Shown: positions 57,378 through 64,000 of the stretch, one piece after another
Layout of the letters: every line of letters starts with the position of its first letter
Position numbering within the stretch: the stretch's first letter is position 1
From: Rostrohypoxylon terebratum
Taxonomy: Eukaryota > Ascomycota > Sordariomycetes > Xylariales > Hypoxylaceae
Assembly: GCA_022497145.1 (NCBI GenBank)
Contig: MU385872.1
Coordinates: forward strand, 62,001 to 126,000
Direction: 5' to 3'
DNA: 64,000 nt
Program-made: the position numbers and the translations under genes
Notes under the pieces: generated by a model
The model's input: only the letters and a program-made list of their open reading frames with translations
The model's database searches: none
What the model was told of the DNA's origin: nothing

Positions 57378-59351
57378 TCAATAGCCGAAACTGTCGTGTT
57401 GGTGGACCGGGCAGCGGCCTGGGTGGTCGACAAACCAAGCCGTGATACAAGATCGATGGAAACGACACAGGCACTCCAGGCGGGCCATAGGAACACCAAC
57501 CTCGAACTCCTCGAGGCATATAGTGCATTCCGCAGAATCGACGCAATCCTTTTCTGTTGCTAGATACGGGAACATACCAGTTCTACGAGCAGTTAAAGGC
57601 GGTACTCCGTGATTGCCTTGCATACCGGATCCAACAGATCCTGGTCCCGACCCCGATCTTGGTCCGGAGCTGTATGCACTATGAGCCGCGATACATGACT
57701 CGATGTGCGATTCACGGTGAGCTTCAAAGTCGGGCAGCTCTCGGGAAGGTAGCTCCCGGTGGCAAATTGGACACTCATCCTCCTCGGGGATTTGTGGTGG
57801 AGGTGGTAGCGGGCGATTCATTGTTCTCGCTGCGGAGGATGACGGACCGGCAAATGTGGCCATATCTGCTATATCGGCTAAAGCACCGGGGAATCGATGA
57901 CCTAGGAAGGAGGAGTGACGATATGTAGAGTATGGGTGTGGATAATATGTCGGTGGAGTTCCACTGATGACTCGACTCTGAGGTGGATAGTAATTACTAC
58001 CCGAAGCTCTTGAAGGACCTGGGCCAGAATGCTATCACGATATTAGTATATCACCAAACAAGACATCGAGGTAAGTAACCAACCATCGTAACACTTCGAC
58101 TCCTAGAGTAGGTGTCAGGTGACATATTTGACGGGACAGAGTATTGTGTGTAGCGATTGGCAATGTTGTCGCTGCTGGGATTACCATTATAATTATAACT
58201 GCCACTAGAACTACTTTGAGACCGTTGATGTGAAAGGGGTGATCTGGGAGAGAATTGTCCTGCTGAGTGTTGAGTTTGGGGAGGTGTTGTATTTGGATCC
58301 GGGACACATGGGTTGCAAAGTCGAACCTGCTCGCCGCCACCCAAAGAACTGAAATCAGCAATGCTGCCTTCGTCTCCGAGAAACGAATACCGATGTAAGC
58401 TTCGTTCTCCAGGTGGCCGTACAATATATTGATGGGGTATTGTGATCTTGTGTGGTGAGCAAGAATTGCATACAACTCTACCGCATTTCCTGTTGTAGTT
58501 TTATTAGCTTCTGCTGATCGCTTCACATATATGCGGGAAAAAGAGACCTACCGGCAATGATGCTTCCTAACAAAAAAGCTGAATTGGGTCCGACATATTG
58601 GACAGTAGGTCACTTCACTATCAGGCTGCCATCGTGGCAGGGTAACGTCTTGCGGAGACCTTCTCGAAGAGAATGTTGGCGCTATCGGATTCAACCTTGA
58701 GGTAGGCCTCTGGGTTTCGGGTGAGTGTGAGGCTGAGGCTGAGACTGAGGCCGAGGCTGAGGCTATACTGCTTCGGCTCGTACTACTCGGAAGCAATGAT
58801 CGTCCATCAGGTGAAGAACGAGATGTTGTCTCGTCCGTGATGGATAGACCACCAAGCGATTCAGCTGTCTGATGCAGCGCTTCCCTAAGAGTGATACCTG
58901 CTTCTTGCGCTGCAGATGTTTCTCTCATGCTGCGCACTGGAACTGGTATTTCTTCTGGGCTTGTTTGTCCTTGTGAAGAGCCACTGATACTTGATAATTC
59001 CATATCCAAAGCTGGAATTTGCACAGGCGTTGTTGTGCCTTCCTCACTCTGTTCGGTGTCTGGGTTTTCCACACTGGCCGAATCCTCAGTTGAATCGTTA
59101 ACTTGCGACGGCGGCGTTTGAGATGAATTTGTCTGATTGCTTGTGCTAGCCTCGGCAACATCAGAATCAGCGCCTGTGGACGATATGGTTCTCGGAAATC
59201 TATGCACCGGAAAATCGTGATAGTCGTCGCATCCGGGAGTAGAGGAATCAGTACTCCTGGCATATGTACTTCCCGGCTCAGCATCTTGTGTCGCATGATC
59301 GTGCTCCTCGGACGAGCCGGAGCCATCCGTCGCATGGCTGGTGGTAGACAT
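57378..59351 (-). CDS. FYVE-RING zinc finger protein, Pib1-like E3 ubiquitin ligase
   Basis: Three exons: 58552-59351, 58084-58489 and 57378-58031 (introns 62 and 52 nt), giving 619 aa. Residues 1-240 are Ser/Thr-rich and disordered. A FYVE finger spans about 248-315: CPICRTQFSFFVRKHHCRKC, then GRVVCNSCSPHK, closing with RLCNPC. It contains the R-K-H-H-C-R-K-C motif that binds phosphatidylinositol 3-phosphate, restored exactly by splicing. A Ser/Tyr/Pro-rich linker follows, then a small finger with C489, C492, H507 or H511, and C515. Last comes a RING finger at 571-612 (CTICLEEF … CLCRFHRSC … CPVH). Yeast Pib1 combines FYVE and RING as an endosomal/vacuolar ubiquitin ligase, so a role in endosomal protein sorting is inferred. 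The donor of intron 2 (GTTGGT) is non-standard; phase, acceptor and the TACTAAT branch site support it. Confidence 0.88.
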
Positions 59352-60408
59352 CTTAGAAGTTCGGCTGGCTCAGGCCACTTGAAGAGTCACTAATGAGGGG
59401 GTCATGGAAGCAGGAAAGATATCGGATTCCTTGGAAACTATTTCTCGGTGGTCGGACGCAAATTCGGACGCAAGGTTAAGGTTTAACGACCGTAGACGAA
59501 TAAGAATTATTGGGAGATCTACTAGGAGTGAAGTTAGCAATGATCCAATCACGGTTGTGTGCTGATGACATGATGTTGAAGTGAAGATTGAGGGGTTGAT
59601 TTAATGTCATAACCACGGCCGCAGAGCCGTTTATTCTTTCTATTAACTTACAACTTGACGAGATATGCAGGTCTCACGATATATATGAGACAGGGTTGCT
59701 GAGTGTATCTGACAAAGGAAAAAAAAAGTGAGGAAACGTCTACGGTAGATGAAAGTTGATCGATAGAAAGGTTGGAAGCGTGCAGGTTGGAAGGTTGGAA
59801 GGTTGGAAAGTGGATTGATGATTGATTCGATAACACGCGACTCCCTGAGTTTCGGTGGGGAGAGATAGAGAGGCTTGGAGGCTTGGAGGAGTTACACACC
59901 ATCGCCCATCGCCCATCGCCCAATCACCTGCACAATCTCCAATTTCCATATGCTTTACTTTTCTTATCTTATCGCTTAACTCGGCCTTCCAACCCTGAAC
60001 CTTACTGATTTTGTAACTTCGTACCGCTCAAACCACTCAATCAGCTGGTGCTAATGCGCGTGCTTGGGGATCCAAGGTGCCGCAGGTGGGGTTTAGCCGC
60101 ACTTAACCTAAGGTTAGCTAAGATCCCTAGGTCCTGTAACTAAGATCCTCCCCTATGGTGCCATAGTGGGGGTCCACGCACCTCAGTGTTTCTAATACTA
60201 TAATATCCATGGTGTATGCTGTACATATGCGCAAGCTGTCTGCAAGTAACTCTATTCAGAACTTATATAGGTACGTATCATAACATCAAGAATAGGTATC
60301 TCTGACCAGAACATCATGAATCACCAATATAGTTTCTCATCATTAGATCTTATTGTTGAGGGAGATCGTGCCTGGACAAACATAGTTGGGCATATAATAA
60401 ATATTATT
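59352..60408. other. Intergenic region
   Basis: 5' flank of the FYVE-RING gene and 3' flank of the lectin-like gene. It contains AGGTTGGA repeats (59769-59808) and CGCCCATCGCCCAT (59904-59918). No gene seen. Confidence 0.55.
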
Positions 60409-62141
60409 TCATATCGGCAAGATACCTTCATCGTGCCAGTCGCTACCATCGAACCAAACCTCTTTGATTCCAAGTTGCGTTTGATAGAAGCACCTGTTCA
60501 TATTCTGATCCTTAGATATTTCTACATTTGCGGCGTCATCAGCCCCCGGCGTGAGACAAGCAATATCTGTTCCATTGTTAGCGGAACCTAGCGCATCATA
60601 TGTCTCGGGACCCTGCCAGCTATCGCCATCCTGCCACACCACTTGAATAATTCCATTGTTGTCCTGATAAAGTATGTATGTGTTGATTTGGTTGTTATTG
60701 TCATACGGCCGGCCTACGGCGAATGCACCGATAGGAGAATCCGCCGGTATTTCCTTTGATAACGCCCCCTTTCTCCAAGAAACACCTTGGTTACTTTTCG
60801 CAGACTCATCGTGGATCTTAATTGAGAGCGTCCCTTCATTACTTCGATATACGATACCACCGAGGTCCGAAGAATTTTGTGCAATAGGAAGAGTGACAAT
60901 GCCACTGCCTTTAGTCGCCTTCACATTCCCGTTCCAATCGGTGCTGTTAATCCACCAGGGAGCAGATCTGTCGGTGGCATTCTGTCCAACCATCGTAGAC
61001 CAACGTATCGAGTTGTCGGCATCTTGTGAAATCAAGTATGGGAAATAGCACGAAATCCGGGTATTTCCAGCTATTTGTAGTGGATATGTGTTGATACTAC
61101 CAGGTTCTCCATCCACGGGAATTGTTCCGTTCTCGAATCTGAAGTTGAAGTTCTGACCTCGAATAATGCCGTCCTTGTCCTCGTAGAAAAGCTCAAGTTT
61201 TGGCTGCCTAGTCAGTAATATGCTTGTATATTTCAGAATCAAAAACTTACCACTGGATCATTGGATATATACGAGCCAGCAGCTATGGTACCATTCTCAA
61301 TCGGTTGATATGGTAAATCCAACACTGTCGGTGCCGACCAATTGGCGCTGGCACCCTCCTTATCTACAAATTGGATTTGGTTGTCCTTGTCTTGGTAAAA
61401 GAGACGGATATTATAGTCCGTCTCGTTACGATAGCCGGTAACGGCTAACCTGGAGCCCAGCCTGACACTCGGCGTCGAAGCCGTCTGTGGCGTATTGGGG
61501 GAAGTTCCGTTCGTAGTTGTACTATTGTTGCCAGGGTTGTTGCCGGGGGCATTCTTCGCACTCTCTATTTGACTTCCTATTATACCTCCCAGAATAGCAC
61601 CAATGCCAATTATCAAAATTAAAGTGCCACTGATAGCCCAGACCACCCAACGCTTGACTTTGATATCTTTATTCACCCACAATGACTTGGTTTGGGCTGG
61701 TTCATCGGGGTCAGGAGGCTGGTCTTTCGTGTTCGATGCGATTGGTTGCGAGCCGTGTGGAGGGTTGCTATCATAACAGCTAGAAATCTGGGACAACGAG
61801 AGGGTTTGTGACGATTGCCCATATATCTGGTTTGCGTTCGGCCCGGGACCTTCATATTGCGGTGGTTGAGGTAGTTGTGGTTGAATCCGAGGTTGTTGTA
61901 CATGGTTTGGCGATCCCACAAGTAGAGCGGTCTGCGCCCCTTGCGGTACAGGTTCGGTGGATGATGACACGCTGTTGCGCGATCCTACCGGCGTAACATC
62001 TGCGTATTTGTGGCCATCATGCCATCGCGCATTGTCTTGCTCGCCGAGTGGTGTCTTAGGTGTCTTAGGAGGGGCTATGATGTCGGGTGGGAAATAATAC
62101 TTATAATTATCGAAAAGCGCATCTTGATGACGGTTCTGCAT
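60409..62141 (-). CDS. Membrane-anchored fucose-lectin-like beta-propeller protein
   Basis: Two exons, 61251-62141 and 60409-61203 (47-nt intron, acceptor GGCAG), encode 561 aa. Residues 1-160 are a Pro/Gln/Ser-rich cytosolic tail. Residues 165-190 form one membrane segment (RWVVWAISGTLILIIGIGAI), preceded by KVKR, which suggests type II topology. An Asn/Thr linker leads to an extracellular domain of about 340 residues. It has repeating blades of the type RLFYQDKDNQIQF, LELFYEDKDGIIRG and TYILYQDNNGIIQVVWQDGD, each with a W-x-G or SDW segment. This repeat pattern matches the fungal fucose-specific lectin (AAL/FleA) propeller. Many N-glycosylation sites (NNST, NGTS, NATD, NSSD) fit a surface location. 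Sugar binding is inferred from the family; binding-site residues were not checked blade by blade. Confidence 0.8.
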
Positions 62142-64000
62142 TGCTGCAGCAAAACGACATTGTGCGCGTTAACGCCAACAACATTTGAGTATACAATGAG
62201 CTATTCAAGTGCGCTCGTTGAACGTCTTGAATTCCATGTCGTAGATGCTAAGAAATGAAAGGGTTGACTGCGCCTCTGCAAAGAGAAAAGAAATCAATAG
62301 GGGGAGGAACAAACTACATATACGTATAACGAGGCTATATACGTATATATGAATAGAGCATAACAAGATGCAATTGTGCCAGATATGACTAATTGCGATG
62401 TAACTACACAGTATTTCACTATGGTACGTTTGGTAGAACAAATATTATGAACAAAAATCTGCCTTGTAATTATTGCAATATATTAACCCTTACTATCAGG
62501 TTCTTGTCATTGCTCGACTGAATAAGGAATCCTTTAACAACACACCTCGAAAGTAAATCAATATATATCGTTGAGCAGTTAATAGCTATATGTTACATGT
62601 ATGTCCATCCTTAAATGTGGGATGGTGAGAGCCGCTAGTCCTATGGTGAAGTGGCCATACGGTATAATGAAATATACAATATGAAGTATACTAGTATCAG
62701 GTATCTATGGCCAGACCCGCTACCCGCCAGCCTGTTAAATAGAAAGAAAGAGATTAACCTCTAGAGCTGCTAGCTCTTGGGAGCTGAGTCTGATCAAATG
62801 TGCTCACTGTGATGCGATGTTGAACTTGAATTTTTTAGTCAATTTCATGCTGATTAGCGATAAGACAATCAGAGATTTCCCAACACGATGTAGGATTTCG
62901 AACCCTGTCCTTGCGATCTAACCCCTGGAACACATCTCGATACCCATGCCGAAGAAACAAACTCTCTCATGTCAGTGCGCTTCCAGAACATCGATTATCT
63001 ACTATGGCAGTCTCATATTCGACCCTTCGACCCCACGCCAATACTTAATTCACTGGTCAATATAAAGCGCAAGAAAATTAACCAAAAAGAAAGGCTAGAC
63101 TGAGAAATTGTACACCGGTCGAAGGTGCCCAACGATGGATGACGCTGTGTGACTGTGGCTGTCATATTGATCGCCGGCACTGATTTCTAAAGAGATCATC
63201 ACGCTACTAACATGCGTACATAGTAGATAGGGTAGATAGGTACCTACCTACATACTTGCAATCTCCAGCTATGAACTACTAGAATTGTTAGAATTGTTAG
63301 AGATATGTTCTCCCGCGCCAAAAATTACATCCATATTCCAAGTCATGTTCTTTGATATTATCAAGGCTTAGGTTAGATGTCTAGGTTAAATGCTAGTTTC
63401 ATAACAATCTGTCAGCATGGACCTATTATTACAGAATCAGCAGCCCAGTACGCTACCATATTAGCTATAGCCAGCACGAAGTCCAAGAATTTTTAAATGC
63501 TACATCTAATTGCGGTGGCTGCCGACAACTCTACTTGATGTACGTCGTAACCCATCCACCAAGTTCGATACATCTAATATGAGAAAATATTCAAATTCAA
63601 GTATCTTTGAATTGAAAATTAGCAATCCAAAGATCATTGATCATATTGGGCAGGTTTCGTACATAGCTTGAGTATCGATTTTCGCTGCGTGGTGGCGATC
63701 GGGTGAAAACACCAACAGACCAACCCAGCCTCCAATATTCTGACCAGTTGCCCGCGCCACATTCAGTAACCAAAGGATATTCTTTGAATAGCATCTGTAT
63801 AGCATTGTCTATCAATTGCTAGCAACAAAACATCCAAAACTTTTGTCTCTTTTTTGGCGGGATTCTATAGCAAGTTGCTGACCAAGTCTACCTACAAGTA
63901 TGGGTACCTGGATATGCCATCATATCGTCAGCTGAACCATGTCAACTGCCCCTCATTCAACTCTGCCCCGCGTTCTCACCAAACTAGATGAGACTGGCTT
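62142..64000. other. Terminal region without a clear gene
   Basis: 62142-62450 is the 5' flank of the lectin-like gene. The rest is AT-rich. A minus-strand frame at 63597-63800 (from MLFKEYPLVTECGAGNWSEY to the stop) has protein-like composition but no family and only about 65 codons; it could be an exon of a gene extending outside the window. A TAGATAGG/TACC microsatellite lies at 63221-63251. Confidence 0.45.

Noticed and set aside
62880..62945. tRNA-like segment on the minus strand (GGTTCGAAATCC B-box-like)
   Set aside because: The possible acceptor pairing spans only about 56 nt, there is no A-box or anticodon arm, and the T-stem is imperfect.

Overview
The window is nuclear DNA of a filamentous ascomycete (Pezizomycotina, most likely a Sordariomycete). 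Genes are split by short introns (mostly 47-180 nt) with GT..AG ends and CTAAC/CTAAT-type branch sites. The protein set is typical of the group: CapZ beta, Atg22, a PAR32-like protein, a tricalbin, a fungal F-box protein, GH10 and GH127 enzymes. Intergenic DNA is long, AT-rich and full of TAGG/CCTA-type simple repeats. No rRNA, tRNA, CRISPR or intact transposon could be supported.

Layout. 1-24 kb carries, in order: CapZ beta (-), a BAH-PHD chromatin reader (-), Atg22 (-), a secreted GH10 xylanase (+), a PAR32/DUF3602 protein (-), a secreted GH127 glycosidase (+) and a SprT-like metalloprotease (-). At 23.3-28.2 kb is a large tricalbin (-) whose third intron holds an N-gap. From 31 to 44 kb lies an accessory, decayed stretch: an F-box protein, an unknown protein, two tandem 88-residue paralogues of an unrecognised family, a GMC oxidoreductase relic, a proline-iminopeptidase relic, and several broken coding-like segments. 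44-57 kb is gene-poor; it holds one SCOC-domain (short coiled-coil) gene at 50.6 kb and a second N-gap. 57.4-59.4 kb encodes a FYVE-RING ubiquitin-ligase-like protein (-) and 60.4-62.1 kb a membrane-anchored fucose-lectin-like beta-propeller protein (-).

Functional themes. The conserved genes are mostly housekeeping and membrane-traffic functions: actin capping, ER-plasma membrane tethering, vacuolar amino-acid export, PI3P-directed ubiquitination, TOR signalling and facultative heterochromatin reading. The xylanase and GH127 enzyme are consistent with plant-biomass degradation (xylan and arabinose-containing polymers). They are 6.2 kb apart and show no evidence of being a co-regulated cluster.

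Most notable observations. (1) Both N-gaps look like assembly artefacts. Each is flanked by an ungapped but corrupted copy of the sequence on its other side, with mostly G-to-T and C-to-A changes, next to a G/C homopolymer. (2) The 10-mer AACCTTGGAA occurs 12 times outside coding sequence, against an expectation of about 0.1. (3) There is a tandem pair of 88-aa proteins sharing a C-TPGWxHG-ICxxC pattern. (4) The BAH-PHD protein has a PHD finger split by a loop of about 139 residues containing an AT-hook. Splice sites were placed by eye from reading frame, consensus and family alignment; none is confirmed by transcript data.
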